From Alcanivoracaceae bacterium (GTDB taxonomy: Bacteria > Pseudomonadota > Gammaproteobacteria > Pseudomonadales > Alcanivoracaceae): 64,000 nt of DNA. The stretch covers positions 242,969-306,968 of the forward strand of contig JAGLCJ010000008.1 of the NCBI GenBank assembly GCA_023146255.1, written 5' to 3'. The notes under the pieces are model-generated. The model did not search any database, had not been told where the DNA came from, and saw nothing but the letters and a program-made list of their open reading frames with translations. Position numbers and translations under genes: made by a program. Shown one piece after another: positions 26,399 through 35,785 of the stretch (positions within the stretch are counted from its first letter, which is position 1; every line of letters begins with the position of its first letter).

Positions 26399-28114
26399 AT
26401 GAGAGTTTTTGTTGTGATGGGTTTGCTACTGGCAGGTATAGCCGTGGCAGACGACCGCCCCGCAACCAAGGTGGTTGGCGGGACTGACGCAACCCGCGGT
26501 TATTCATGGATCGCCGGCCTGCATGTATACCTGCCAGCAACCGATGAATATCTGGTATACCCATTCTGCGGGGGCAGTCTGATCGCCCCCGGCTGGGTAG
26601 TGACGGCCGCCCACTGCATCACCTCGCCGGGCAACGGCGCAAACCCGGTCGATTACGATCAGGCGGCAGAGGACACCATTGTCCGAATTGGCCTGCCGGA
26701 TCTTGATGACGCGCCTCAGTATCTGGTTACGAATCTGTTTGCCCATCCCGAGTATGGCGTGGCAGACGGCAGTGATGACTCCGACATCGCCCTCGTGCAG
26801 TTGGCAACAAAAGCAGATGTCGATACGGTCAGCATTGCCAATGGCGCCATCATGAACCAGCTGGAAACCTCAACCATTCTGGATGATGTGGTCCGTATTA
26901 TTGGCTGGGGTGTCTATGACGATGCGGCCTTTACCCCGGCGGATGCAGGCGCCGGTAACCAGCCCGATTTTCTTCAGGAAGTGGATCTCGACTACCTGCC
27001 ATTCATCAACAGCAAATGCCGCAGTGCCTGGGACGGCCTGACCATGAACATGATCTGCGCCTGGGAACCGGCTCCGCCTGCCGACACCGCGCCATTCGGG
27101 CAGGATGCCTGCTTTGGCGACAGCGGTGGCCCGCTAATGCTACCAGCGAGCACCGTTTTGTCGGCAGGAACCACAGCCCATGACTGGCTGCTCGGCGCCA
27201 CCAGTTTCGGCTCAACCACCTGCAGCAGCATTAGCCAGCCCGGTGTCTATGCCAAGATTTCAAACTTCGACGGCTGGATTGAACAGACCACGGCAGCAGC
27301 AGGGGATGCACTGATAGATCTCAGCGCGGATGTCAGCCTGCCGGCCGCGGCACGTCCGGACCCGGGCTTCGTTGTCGAAGCCGTCGCCACCAACAGCAGC
27401 CGTAGCAATGAAGCTCAGTCGGTGGTGTTCGAGCTGACCATGGCTCAGGCAAGTCTGACCCCGGTCGATGCCTCCGGCTGTACGGTGATCGCCGACGGCT
27501 GGCGCTGCACACTGACCAGCCTGTCCGCCGGACAGTCACACCGCCGGAGTTTCACTGCGGATTGGAACGGAGCTGAGGAAGATCTTGCCGAGGCCTTTGT
27601 TCAGGTCTACGCCAGCGAAGATGATTATCGCCCTGCCAATGATCGCGCAGCGGGCAGCAGCACCATTACCCTCCTGCCCGATCCGGCACTGAGCCCATTC
27701 CAGATTATTTCCAACAGAAACCGCATCGCCAACGTCTCCATTACCGCCGCTAACCAGTCGATAGTGAATAGCGCCAGCGATGTCGTTCTGATCATCGACA
27801 TTCCAGCCGAACTGAGCGTAACCGACGATTCCGGTTGTACTGTTGTCAGCCCGGTGCAGCTGAGCTGTGCGCTGGGTACCTTAGCGGCGGATTCAAGCCA
27901 GCAAATCGGACTGCAGCTGGAGGGCGAAGGCAACTTTGATCTGACGGCCACCCTGCAGAACAGCAACGGTGATGTTGCGCCGGGAGATACCCAGCAGACA
28001 CTGAACATTACCCTGAAAAAATCGAGCAGCGGCGGAACCCTGCCGCCGCTCTGGGCAGTCGTCGCAGTACTGTTCTACCTGCGTCGGAAGTCCCGCAACC
28101 AGTCCAGCAACTGA
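26399..28114 (+). CDS. Trypsin-like serine protease with GlyGly-CTERM-like tail
   Basis: A 571-residue S1-family protease: signal peptide (1-18), short propeptide ending before VVGG (25-28), catalytic domain to about 300 with H72 (VVTAAHC), D129 (SDIALV) and S242 (CFGDSGGPL), then two beta-sandwich DUF11-like segments (about 305-540). The C-terminus SGGTLPP, a hydrophobic helix and RRKS match the GlyGly-CTERM sorting signal handled by rhombosortase after type II secretion. It would be exposed on the surface or released. Its end overlaps the convergent monooxygenase by 40 bases. Confidence 0.85.
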   Translation: MRVFVVMGLLLAGIAVADDRPATKVVGGTDATRGYSWIAGLHVYLPATDEYLVYPFCGGSLIAPGWVVTAAHCITSPGNGANPVDYDQAAEDTIVRIGLPDLDDAPQYLVTNLFAHPEYGVADGSDDSDIALVQLATKADVDTVSIANGAIMNQLETSTILDDVVRIIGWGVYDDAAFTPADAGAGNQPDFLQEVDLDYLPFINSKCRSAWDGLTMNMICAWEPAPPADTAPFGQDACFGDSGGPLMLPASTVLSAGTTAHDWLLGATSFGSTTCSSISQPGVYAKISNFDGWIEQTTAAAGDALIDLSADVSLPAAARPDPGFVVEAVATNSSRSNEAQSVVFELTMAQASLTPVDASGCTVIADGWRCTLTSLSAGQSHRRSFTADWNGAEEDLAEAFVQVYASEDDYRPANDRAAGSSTITLLPDPALSPFQIISNRNRIANVSITAANQSIVNSASDVVLIIDIPAELSVTDDSGCTVVSPVQLSCALGTLAADSSQQIGLQLEGEGNFDLTATLQNSNGDVAPGDTQQTLNITLKKSSSGGTLPPLWAVVAVLFYLRRKSRNQSSN

Positions 28115-29709
28115 TCGGCATCCGCCAGCGACGCCCGGAAGGCCAGATGGCCATCCGGGCGCATAAGCCATAGCCCGGCGCCAGCACCATATCGCTGACG
28201 AAACTCACTGTGCTGATCGGTCAGCAGCGATACATCGAATTCTTCCAGCTCTCGCAAGCTCTTTGCCGGCGTGCTGCCGGCAACAACCAGTGTTCGCACC
28301 CACTGGCCGAACTCAACAGGCACTCGATCAGCTAGTGCATACGCCGTTACCAGCTGCTGCGAATCCGGTTCTTCATCTAGCTGAATCAGCAGATAGTGGC
28401 GCGGATCACGTAACAAATCGATCAGATGCAGCACATCATTGCCACTACTTAACCGTGCATCCGGCATCCTGTCCCCGGGCTCCGGACCGGCCTTACCCGC
28501 AGGCCATCCCGCCGAGCCCGACCCCACCAGATCCGTTTCCCGGTAGTTGATGTCGAGCTGACTGGCACGACGCAGCAGACGCTTGCCAATAGACGGCCGG
28601 CCATTCATGAATTTCAGCACCCAGTCACGTCCGGCTCGAACCAACCGATTGCGGGAGAAAGAGCTGCGCGACAGCATATCCACCGAGTACAGCATGGCCC
28701 GGGCCACGGGCCGGCGCTCACGCTCATAGCTGTCCAGCAATCGGCCGCCACCCATTCCATTAAGAAACAGTGCCAGCTTCCAGGCCAGATTGAAGGCGTC
28801 GCCAATGCCGGTATTCATGCCCTGAGCTCCCAGCGGGCTCTGGATATGACAGGCATCGCCGGCCAGCAGCACCCGATTCTGGCGATAACGACTGGCCAAC
28901 CGTCGGTGGATGGTAAAGCGGGTTAACCAGCGAGGCGCACCGAGTGGAGGACACTCACCAAATGCCGCCGTCAGTCGCTGCCGAAACGGTGCCAGCGTGA
29001 CGTCCGATTCGGTATCGTCCGAAGGTGCCTGATTTATTACCAGTCGCCAGCAATCCGTCATCGGCAGGGCAATCATGCTACCCGCCGAAAGCAGAAAACC
29101 ATGGGAGCTGGAGCTGGACAACGACCAGTTGATGTCGAGGTCGGCGATCAGGAAATGGTCCTTCTCGGTCACACCATCAAAACTGATGCCGAGCTGCTCA
29201 CGCACCCTTGAGTGGGCGCCGTCACACCCCACCAGCAAGGTGCAGTCGAGCCGATGAATATTTCCTTCCACCAGCAGGTTCGCAACCACACTGTCGCCGT
29301 GCTGGATAAAGGATTGCAGCGAGACATCTCGCCAGACCCTGCCGCCAAGCGCTTCGAAGCGCTCCGTGAGGACTTGCTCGACATCGCCCTGCGGGCAAAT
29401 CAGCAGCGACGGGAACGGCGCCTCAAGGGAAGTCAGATCGAGCGTCAGCAGCACGCCCTCGTCGTTATGCACCGTTACCGACGTCTGCACATTGCTGAGC
29501 TGACGCACCGCCTCCAGCACGTCGAGGGCATGGAATATCTCCAGCGTTCTGGCATGCAGACCAAGCGCCCGTGACCAGGGCGCCGGCTCGGCCAACTTGT
29601 CAATCACCAGACAGTCAACGCCCAGCTGGCGCAGCCGGATTGCCAATGTCAGACCGGTGGGCCCAGCGCCAACAATCAATACCGCCGAGCGGCGCGGCAT
29701 CAGATTCAT
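28075..29709 (-). CDS. FAD-dependent aromatic-ring hydroxylase-type monooxygenase
   Basis: A 544-residue flavoprotein of the PheA/TfdB/MhpA group. Motifs are VLIVGAGPTGLTLAIRL (FAD Rossmann GxGxxG), CDGAHSRVR (DG motif) and LAGDACHIQSPLGAQGMNTG (GD motif). A C-terminal thioredoxin-like part (about 430-540) fits the family. The likely reaction is NAD(P)H- and O2-dependent hydroxylation of a phenolic or polyketide-like substrate, not identified. ATG at 29709 has AGGGAG upstream. Confidence 0.85.
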   Translation of the reverse strand: MNLMPRRSAVLIVGAGPTGLTLAIRLRQLGVDCLVIDKLAEPAPWSRALGLHARTLEIFHALDVLEAVRQLSNVQTSVTVHNDEGVLLTLDLTSLEAPFPSLLICPQGDVEQVLTERFEALGGRVWRDVSLQSFIQHGDSVVANLLVEGNIHRLDCTLLVGCDGAHSRVREQLGISFDGVTEKDHFLIADLDINWSLSSSSSHGFLLSAGSMIALPMTDCWRLVINQAPSDDTESDVTLAPFRQRLTAAFGECPPLGAPRWLTRFTIHRRLASRYRQNRVLLAGDACHIQSPLGAQGMNTGIGDAFNLAWKLALFLNGMGGGRLLDSYERERRPVARAMLYSVDMLSRSSFSRNRLVRAGRDWVLKFMNGRPSIGKRLLRRASQLDINYRETDLVGSGSAGWPAGKAGPEPGDRMPDARLSSGNDVLHLIDLLRDPRHYLLIQLDEEPDSQQLVTAYALADRVPVEFGQWVRTLVVAGSTPAKSLRELEEFDVSLLTDQHSEFRQRYGAGAGLWLMRPDGHLAFRASLADADQLLDWLRDFRRR

Positions 29710-29778
29710 CCGGCTCTCCCTGTTATGCTTTGCAATCCGGATAACGGACCACTGCGTGCCTGCAAGGCTAGCCAAAGC

Positions 29779-30885
29779 ATGACCTCGACACCACGAAAAA
29801 TTATTCACGTTGACTGCGACTGCTTTTATGCCGCCGTTGAGGTGCGTGATAATCCGGCACTGCGCGGCCGGCCGGTGGCGGTGGGTGGAGATCCGGGCCG
29901 ACGCGGGGTGATTGCCACCTGCAACTACGAAGCACGCCGTGACGGAGTGCGCTCGGCCATGCCCTCCTCCCAGGCACTGCGCCTGTGCCCCGATCTGGTC
30001 ATCCTGAAGCCGGATTTCGACAAGTACCGGCGCGTCTCCGCCCAGATCCAGACTATCTTCAAGCGTTTTACCGACCGGATCGAACCGCTATCGCTTGACG
30101 AAGCTTTTCTTGATGTCAGCGACTGCGAGCAATTTCAGAACAGCGCCACCCGTATCGCCGAAGCACTGCGCCAACAGGTTCGCGAAGAAATCAGGATCAC
30201 CGTCTCCGCCGGTGTCGCCCCGAACAAGTTCCTCGCCAAGATTGCCAGCGACTGGCGCAAACCGGACGGCCTGTTTGTCATTCGCCCGGAGCAGATCGCC
30301 GATTTTGTCGCCACCCTGCCGGTGGAAAAGATCTCCGGCGTTGGCCGGGTCACTGCCGACAAGATGCACAGCCATGGTTTGCGCACCTGTACCGATCTGC
30401 AGGCACTGACCCGGCTTGAGCTCGGCCAGCTGTTCGGCAGCTTCGGTGAACGGCTCTGGCATCTTTGCCGCGGCGAGGACGACCGTCCGGTGCAGAACAG
30501 CCGGCGGCGCAAATCCGTCAGTGTCGAGCGTACCTTTGATGAGAACCTGAGCAATCTGCCGCGCTGGCTCGGCGCATTGGCAGCACTGGAGGAGGATCTG
30601 AGCCGGCGACTGGCACGCCTCGATGCCCACTATCTGGTCCATGGGCTCTATATCAAGGTGCGTTATAGCGACTTCACCAGCGCCAGCTGTGAGACACCGG
30701 GGGCGGTGCCGGAACGGGAAGTATTCGAGAACCTGCTGCGCTCGCAGTGGCAACGCCGACCGGAAGCAATTCGTTTACTGGGAATCGGCTTGCGCCTGAA
30801 GGATGCCCTGCCGGCGCGCCAGCAGGACCTGTTCCCGGAGGAAAAACGGGCAGCGCTGGCGTTACAGCGCGCCAGCCGCTCGTGA
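29779..30885 (+). CDS. dinB: DNA polymerase IV (Y family)
   Basis: A 368-residue translesion polymerase. The N-terminal HVDCDCFYAAVEV and central SLDEAFLDV carry the metal-binding Asp/Glu, and the helix-hairpin-helix ISGVGRVTADKM and C-terminal little-finger domain follow. It bypasses damage without proofreading. The C-terminus DLFP could be a short clamp-binding motif (QQDLF). No LexA box was seen in the 69-base divergent spacer, though I looked only for CTGT-N8-ACAG. Confidence 0.92.
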   Translation: MTSTPRKIIHVDCDCFYAAVEVRDNPALRGRPVAVGGDPGRRGVIATCNYEARRDGVRSAMPSSQALRLCPDLVILKPDFDKYRRVSAQIQTIFKRFTDRIEPLSLDEAFLDVSDCEQFQNSATRIAEALRQQVREEIRITVSAGVAPNKFLAKIASDWRKPDGLFVIRPEQIADFVATLPVEKISGVGRVTADKMHSHGLRTCTDLQALTRLELGQLFGSFGERLWHLCRGEDDRPVQNSRRRKSVSVERTFDENLSNLPRWLGALAALEEDLSRRLARLDAHYLVHGLYIKVRYSDFTSASCETPGAVPEREVFENLLRSQWQRRPEAIRLLGIGLRLKDALPARQQDLFPEEKRAALALQRASRS

Positions 30886-31122
30886 CATCGGCGCCGGACT
30901 GCGGCGAGCAGACAGCCATTTTGCCGTCCACATATCAAAGTCCGCCGGCAGCAGATGTGCCATGATTTCAAAGCCCTTGCGCTGCACTGGCTCCATCTGG
31001 CCTGACAGATAGTCCTGCAGTACCGCCACGCAATCCATGCAGCGACCGATGGAGTCGATATCAAGGGTCTGACGGGCGCGCTGGACAGCCCGGTCGAGAT
31101 CGTTCAGATACTTGATCAGCAT
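30862..31122 (-). CDS. Small conserved protein of unknown function
   Basis: An 86-residue helical protein starting MLIKYLNDLDRAVQRA. ATG at 31122 has AGAGGGG at the right spacing. Its end overlaps dinB by 24 bases tail-to-tail. A CMDC pair near residue 30 might bind metal. I recognise no family. Confidence 0.6.
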   Translation of the reverse strand: MLIKYLNDLDRAVQRARQTLDIDSIGRCMDCVAVLQDYLSGQMEPVQRKGFEIMAHLLPADFDMWTAKWLSARRSPAPMSRAAGAL

Positions 31123-31277
31123 GACAAGCCCCTCTCTGTTGACGCTGAACACCATGATCAGCGGCAAAGTGCCGGGAAAACCCGACGACTGAGCCAAGAC
31201 GATAGCAATAAGCAGATGACAGAAGTAAGCGCGGGCCGAAACGAAATTGTGACAAATTAATATGCCACGTCAGAATA

Positions 31278-31304
31278 CCCCCGGGGCCATGTGGCCATCC
31301 GGGG
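31278..31304 (-). terminator. Nested hairpin after SDR gene
   Basis: On the minus strand CCCCGG...GGCC-ACAT-GGCC...CCGGGG forms a strong nested hairpin about 30 bases after the SDR stop. There is no T-tract, so termination is only possible, not certain. Confidence 0.35.
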
Positions 31305-31332
31305 AGAATCCTTTTATTTCAGATGGTTACAG

Positions 31333-32103
31333 TTATCGCGGTTGCATCCGGATGGCGCCATCAATACGGATTGTTTCGCCATTCAGGAAACGGTTTTCGA
31401 TCATGTGACAGACCAGCGCAGCGTACTCGGGCGGATGACCCAGACGCTTCGGGAACTGGGTCATATCAATCAGCGGCTGCTTGACCTTGTCCGGAGCCGC
31501 ATTCATCAGCGGCGTATTGAAGATGCCCGGAGCAATGGTGTTACAGCGGATGCCAAGGCTGGCAAGGTCGCGGGCAATCGGCAGGGTCATGCCCACCACA
31601 CCGCCTTTGGTGGCGGCATAGGCAACCTGGCCTACCTGACCATCAAATGCCGCCACCGAAGCGGTATTGATGATGACACCACGCTCACTATCCTCATTGC
31701 CTTCATTGCTGGCCATGGCTGCAGCAGCCAAACGCAGCACATTGAAGGTGCCGATCAGGTTGATCTTGACCACCGTCTCGAACACGCCGAGATCGTGCGG
31801 GGCATTTTCCCGGCCCACGGTTTTCATCGCCGAGCCGACACCGGCACAGTTAACACAGACATGGATGGCACCGAATTTCTCCAGCGTTCGGGCAATGGCT
31901 GCCTGCACCGAGTCTTCCCGGGTGACGTCGGTTTCGACATAGTCGGCATTGGCGCCGAGCTCGGCCGCCGTTTCCGCAGCACGTTTGGCATCACGATCCA
32001 GAATCATGACCTTGCCGCCACGGGCCACGATCGCTTCGGCAGTGGCACGGCCCAGACCCGAGGCGCCACCGGTGATAACTGCTACAACCTTGCTGATTTC
32101 CAT
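31333..32103 (-). CDS. Short-chain dehydrogenase, 3-hydroxyacyl-CoA dehydrogenase type II-like
   Basis: A 256-residue classical SDR: TGGASGLGRATAE (cofactor), NCAGVG (NAG), S in NTASVAAFDGQVGQ, and YAATKGG (YxxxK). The overall sequence resembles HSD17B10/HADH2-type enzymes, which oxidise 3-hydroxyacyl-CoA with NAD+ (D42 in LDRD favours NAD). ATG at 32103 has GGGAG upstream. A role in fatty-acid degradation is inferred. Confidence 0.85.
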   Translation of the reverse strand: MEISKVVAVITGGASGLGRATAEAIVARGGKVMILDRDAKRAAETAAELGANADYVETDVTREDSVQAAIARTLEKFGAIHVCVNCAGVGSAMKTVGRENAPHDLGVFETVVKINLIGTFNVLRLAAAAMASNEGNEDSERGVIINTASVAAFDGQVGQVAYAATKGGVVGMTLPIARDLASLGIRCNTIAPGIFNTPLMNAAPDKVKQPLIDMTQFPKRLGHPPEYAALVCHMIENRFLNGETIRIDGAIRMQPR

Positions 32104-32320
32104 ACTGACTCCCATATCGACTGGCTGGTCATAAGGGCCGGGAGTATAACAACGAGATAGCGGCCGGCGTCCATTACCGAAACGCTCACCCCGACCTCTG
32201 CCTGGTCACCCGGGCAGACAGACAGCCTGCACCCCGGTACCAATTGACCATGGATATAATCAGGCGAGCTTCTTATACTCGGACCCTTGCCTGTCATTGC
32301 TCCGAATCAGGGGGGAAGCA

Positions 32321-32842
32321 ATGCTCGAAATGATCAGTGCGGCGCTGCGGCGCAAACGTCCACCGACGCATAACCTGTTTGATACGGTCTCGATGGAGTT
32401 CCGGGTCGGGCTGTTTGATATCGACCTGAACATGCACCTGAACAATGCCAAGTATCTCAAGTTCATGGATCGTGCCCGTCTCGAGCACGCCGTTTCCACA
32501 GGCCTGCTCGACAAGCTGTTGCAGGCACGCTGCAATGCCGTAGTCGCCAACACCGAAATCGCCTACGTCCGGGAGTTACGCCCCTACCAGCATTTCTCGC
32601 TGGAAACCCGGGTACTGGGCTGGGACGACAAGTACCTGTATTTTGATCAGCGTTTCGTATCGCAAGGCAAACTGCACACCCATGCCCTGTTACGTGTAGT
32701 ACACCAGTACGGTGGCAAACCAATCAGCCCGCAGGCAGTGCAGGAAATGACCGGCATGAACCTGCAGTCGCCGGCACTGCCGGAATACGTTGAGCAGTGG
32801 AAGAAGCTGCTGCTGACCAAGAAACGGTACACCGAAAACTGA
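32321..32842 (+). CDS. Acyl-CoA thioesterase, 4HBT family
   Basis: A 173-residue hot-dog thioesterase-like protein. DIDLNMHLNNAKYL is the 4HBT-like active-site motif (D, N and H positions) typical of the Them6/thioesterase-superfamily group. ATG at 32321 has GGGGGAAG before it. The gene ends just ahead of a strong terminator and is divergent from the SDR gene; both may act in acyl-CoA turnover. Confidence 0.82.
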   Translation: MLEMISAALRRKRPPTHNLFDTVSMEFRVGLFDIDLNMHLNNAKYLKFMDRARLEHAVSTGLLDKLLQARCNAVVANTEIAYVRELRPYQHFSLETRVLGWDDKYLYFDQRFVSQGKLHTHALLRVVHQYGGKPISPQAVQEMTGMNLQSPALPEYVEQWKKLLLTKKRYTEN

Positions 32843-32856
32843 TTATCTGATGCAAC

Positions 32857-32884
32857 AAAAAAGGGGCCAGACGGCCCCTTTTTT
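32857..32884. terminator. Bidirectional Rho-independent terminator
   Basis: AAAAAAGGGGCC-AGAC-GGCCCCTTTTTT is a perfect 12-bp stem with tetraloop between the convergent thioesterase and lipoprotein genes. Confidence 0.92.
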
Positions 32885-32911
32885 CTTGATCCACTCAGCG
32901 CATTCGACGAA

Positions 32912-33541
32912 TTATTTTTTCGCCACCGACGGCGCATCATCCGGGAGTTTTTCCGGGAAGGTGAAGAATGGTGCCCAGCGCGGCTCCTCGTAAGTCTCAC
33001 CGCCGTAATACAGGCCCATCTCGTCAAGGCGCAGATTCTTCAGCTCACGCAGGGCAACGGACTCTGGCACCTGTTGCAATGGCCCGGACTGAACATAATT
33101 CTCTGCATCAGCGACCAGCTCTTCCAGTACCAGCGGCTGGTCTTCCGAATAGCGGAAGTAGTAAACCTTGCCACCTTCCACCTGCAACGGAGTTTCGAAA
33201 ATCGTTTTCAGGAACAGCATACTGAGCGGACGGCGGGCGTAAAAATCATAGCGACCACCATGGACTTCGAGCCACGAATAGGCGCCGCTCTTGAGGCCGA
33301 AAATCTGGGCACTGTCGATAAAGAAGGTGGGGGCCTGCACTTCCTCGTAGCCCCACTGATTAGCCGGACGATACACGTAGATCATCGCATTACGAGGATC
33401 GAGCGTATCCATCGGTTCAAACACCTTGCCCTTGGCTGCGGAGATAAAAGCCCCCGAGGTGGTTGGCACACCGATTTTGATACCGGCACAGCCGGCCACC
33501 AGAAATGCCACCAGAAGGGAACCAAGCACACGGGCTAACAT
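32912..33541 (-). CDS. DUF2846-type lipoprotein
   Basis: A 209-residue lipoprotein (signal peptide with LVAGC lipobox, Cys 18) carrying the DUF2846-like pattern NAMIYVYRP ... GAYSWLEVHGGRYDF. The role of this family is unknown. ATG at 33541 has a GGAG site. It is divergent from the DUF1289 gene. Confidence 0.78.
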   Translation of the reverse strand: MLARVLGSLLVAFLVAGCAGIKIGVPTTSGAFISAAKGKVFEPMDTLDPRNAMIYVYRPANQWGYEEVQAPTFFIDSAQIFGLKSGAYSWLEVHGGRYDFYARRPLSMLFLKTIFETPLQVEGGKVYYFRYSEDQPLVLEELVADAENYVQSGPLQQVPESVALRELKNLRLDEMGLYYGGETYEEPRWAPFFTFPEKLPDDAPSVAKK

Positions 33542-33690
33542 GTTGTTTTCTCCGACTTTATTCTTATGGACTGCGGCGCCTGCAGTCAGGCGCCTACTAT
33601 CGCCCATTTACCCGTTCGACTCAATGCCCGACAATCGCGTGGTCTGCAGAAACCGCAAGGATTGTCCCGCGCCATGACCCCGAAACGCCC

Positions 33691-34152
33691 ATGACCCTGA
33701 AACGTGTTGGCACGCCCTGCGTCGGCATCTGCTCCACCACCTATGGCGACACCGTCTGCCGGGGCTGTAAACGCTTTCTGCATGAAGTGGTCGACTGGAA
33801 CCGCTACAGTGATCCGGAGAAGCGTCTGGTCTGGCGCCGGCTTGATGAGCTGCTGTGTCTGGTGGTGGACAACTATATCGAGGTCACCGACCCGGCCCGG
33901 CTACACCAGCAGATGGTTCTTCAGAACCTGCGCTTGCAAGCCGAGCTCTCGGCCGCCGCCCGGGTGCCGGAGTTGCTGCGCGCCGCCGGCCGTCAGCAAC
34001 TCGACTGGCCAGCTTTCGGGCTGCTGCCACGGCGGCAGGCCACCGGGCTATCGCCGCGGGAGCTGTACGACCTGATCAGTGCAGAGTTTCACGCTCTCTC
34101 ATCCGCCCATTACGAGCGCGCCCATTTGCGCGCCGTCAGCGACGTTTCCTGA
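33691..34152 (+). CDS. DUF1289 family protein
   Basis: A 153-residue protein with the DUF1289 Cys pattern at the N-terminus: PCVGIC and CRGCKR (four cysteines, probable metal site), followed by VVDWNRYSDPEKR. The C-terminal half is an extension absent from the shortest members. No clear Shine-Dalgarno is present before the ATG. Function unknown. Confidence 0.78.
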   Translation: MTLKRVGTPCVGICSTTYGDTVCRGCKRFLHEVVDWNRYSDPEKRLVWRRLDELLCLVVDNYIEVTDPARLHQQMVLQNLRLQAELSAAARVPELLRAAGRQQLDWPAFGLLPRRQATGLSPRELYDLISAEFHALSSAHYERAHLRAVSDVS

Positions 34153-34160
34153 ACCGTTAT

Positions 34161-35486
34161 CTATCGCGCCGAGGCCAATAGCGGGTCCAGCTGGCGCAGA
34201 TCCTCCGGAGTCAGCACGCCGGCTTCATAGCGAAGATTCAGCAGGCTGACCAGAAAGCCGTAGCGGGCACCGGCATAGTTGCGTTGGGCATCCGCCAGCC
34301 GGCTCTCAGCATCCAGGACATCGAGAATGGTTCTGGTGCCGGCCTGATAACCATTACGGGTGGCTTCGCGGGCCAGCGTGGCAGACTCCACGGCCACGCC
34401 GAGCGCATCGGCCTGCAGGCGATCCGCCTCCACTTCGCGATAGAGCTGACGAATGCGGCGCTCGGTTTCCAGATCCAGTCGTGCCAGCTCAGCCCGTGCG
34501 GCTTCATACAGGTAGGAAGCCTCGCGACTGCGGGCACGTGAAATACCACCGTTGACCAGTGGCACATTCAACTCCACCCCGACCAGCATGTCAGTGCGCT
34601 CCTGACCATCGGCAAAATCGGTGGTGTCGTCCTGTCGGTAGCGCGCCACTGCATCCAGCGTCGGCGAATACGCAGAGCGGCTGGAGCTTCGCTGTGCCTT
34701 GGCTACGGTGACATTCTCTCGGGCGCGCAGTAACACCAGACTGCGCTCACGGGCCAGCGCCACCCAGTCCTCCTCCGACACCGGGTCCAGTGCCGGCAAC
34801 AACGCATCGGCGCGCAGACGGGGCAATACCGCCCGGCCGTTGTTAGTGATTTCATGCAGCGCGGCCTGTGCAGAATTCAATGCAACCTCCGCGCGCATTG
34901 CCCCGGCACGGGCCAGATCAAAGCGCGCCTGGGATTCGCGCAGGTCGGTCTCGGCAACAACACCGGCGTCATGGCGGTTGCGAGTATCCTCAAGGGCTTT
35001 AGCCAGAGCCTCGCGCTCAGAGGCAGCCAGCTCCAGATTCTCGATCTCCAGCAGCACACCGAAATAACGATCCGCCAGCCGCAGCACCAGCCGCTGGATG
35101 CGGTCCTCCTTGCCAACCTCAGCCTGCTGATCCAGCGCATCGGCCTGCCGCCCCAGCGCCAGCCAGTCACGCCGGAACAGCGGCTGACGTAACTCGGCGC
35201 CATATGTGTACTGATTGCCATAGCTGGCATCAGCCGGGGTCGCGAACAGGTTGCTGTCGAATTCACTGCGCCCACGATAGGCTTGTGCATAGGCATTCAA
35301 TGACGGTAACCGCTGACCGGACACCGCGCCCGAACGCGAAAGCTCGGCCTGATAAATCGCCAGCGACTGAGGAATCGCCGGATCATGCTGCACTGCCCGA
35401 TCGAACGCCTCGGCAAGCGTCATGGCGACAGCGCCGGGGCTCCAGAGCAGCATGGAAACAGACAGCAGGGAAATCAGGTTACGCAT
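34161..35486 (-). CDS. tolC: TolC-family outer-membrane efflux protein
   Basis: A 441-residue outer-membrane factor: signal peptide (1-20, ending AVA-M), two repeats of long alpha-helices and short beta segments, with TLAEAFDRAVQHDP at the start and the closing repeat RTILDVLDAESRLADAQRNYA. It forms the trimeric exit duct for type I secretion and RND pumps. ATG at 35486 follows AAGGA. It stands alone, as tolC commonly does. The size and motifs match TolC rather than the metal-specific CzcC found later. Confidence 0.88.
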   Translation of the reverse strand: MRNLISLLSVSMLLWSPGAVAMTLAEAFDRAVQHDPAIPQSLAIYQAELSRSGAVSGQRLPSLNAYAQAYRGRSEFDSNLFATPADASYGNQYTYGAELRQPLFRRDWLALGRQADALDQQAEVGKEDRIQRLVLRLADRYFGVLLEIENLELAASEREALAKALEDTRNRHDAGVVAETDLRESQARFDLARAGAMRAEVALNSAQAALHEITNNGRAVLPRLRADALLPALDPVSEEDWVALARERSLVLLRARENVTVAKAQRSSSRSAYSPTLDAVARYRQDDTTDFADGQERTDMLVGVELNVPLVNGGISRARSREASYLYEAARAELARLDLETERRIRQLYREVEADRLQADALGVAVESATLAREATRNGYQAGTRTILDVLDAESRLADAQRNYAGARYGFLVSLLNLRYEAGVLTPEDLRQLDPLLASAR

Positions 35487-35785
35487 AGACGATCCTTCAT
35501 GCAGGGGCAGCACTGGCCGGACATGATGCAGAAAGCGGACGCTGATGAGAACAGACATTGCAGGGCAGTTGTCACCTGCTCAAGGAGAAGACAATTGATG
35601 GTGCGCCAGGAGGGACTTTAACGAAAGATAAAGCATTATGATTATTAAGGAAATTTCAAATTATGCTAAAAAGTTACCCCTGAAATTACCCCCGCTCTAA
35701 AATCCGTTTTACGGGTTCAAGTCCCGGATCACTCGTAAACCTTGCCTCCACTGAGGAAAAAAGCCAGCACTCACGCCGCAGTTTT
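35487..35785. other. Intergenic boundary between core and accessory DNA
   Basis: This spacer holds the tolC leader, then AT-rich DNA (35630-35670), two copies of TTACCCC 12 bases apart (35674 and 35686), and a tRNA-3'-like fragment (35695-35735). No ORF with support was found. Confidence 0.5.
35695..35735 (+). other. tRNA 3'-end-like fragment, possible attachment site
   Basis: CGGG-TTCAAGT-CCCG at 35712-35726 is a canonical T arm (4-bp stem, TTCAAGT loop). It is preceded by CTAAAATCCG, like the anticodon 3' side of leucine-type tRNAs, and followed by a short tail. No D arm or acceptor 5' half is present, so it is not a functional tRNA. Such fragments are left when an integrase uses a tRNA 3' end as attB. 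Confidence 0.35.
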
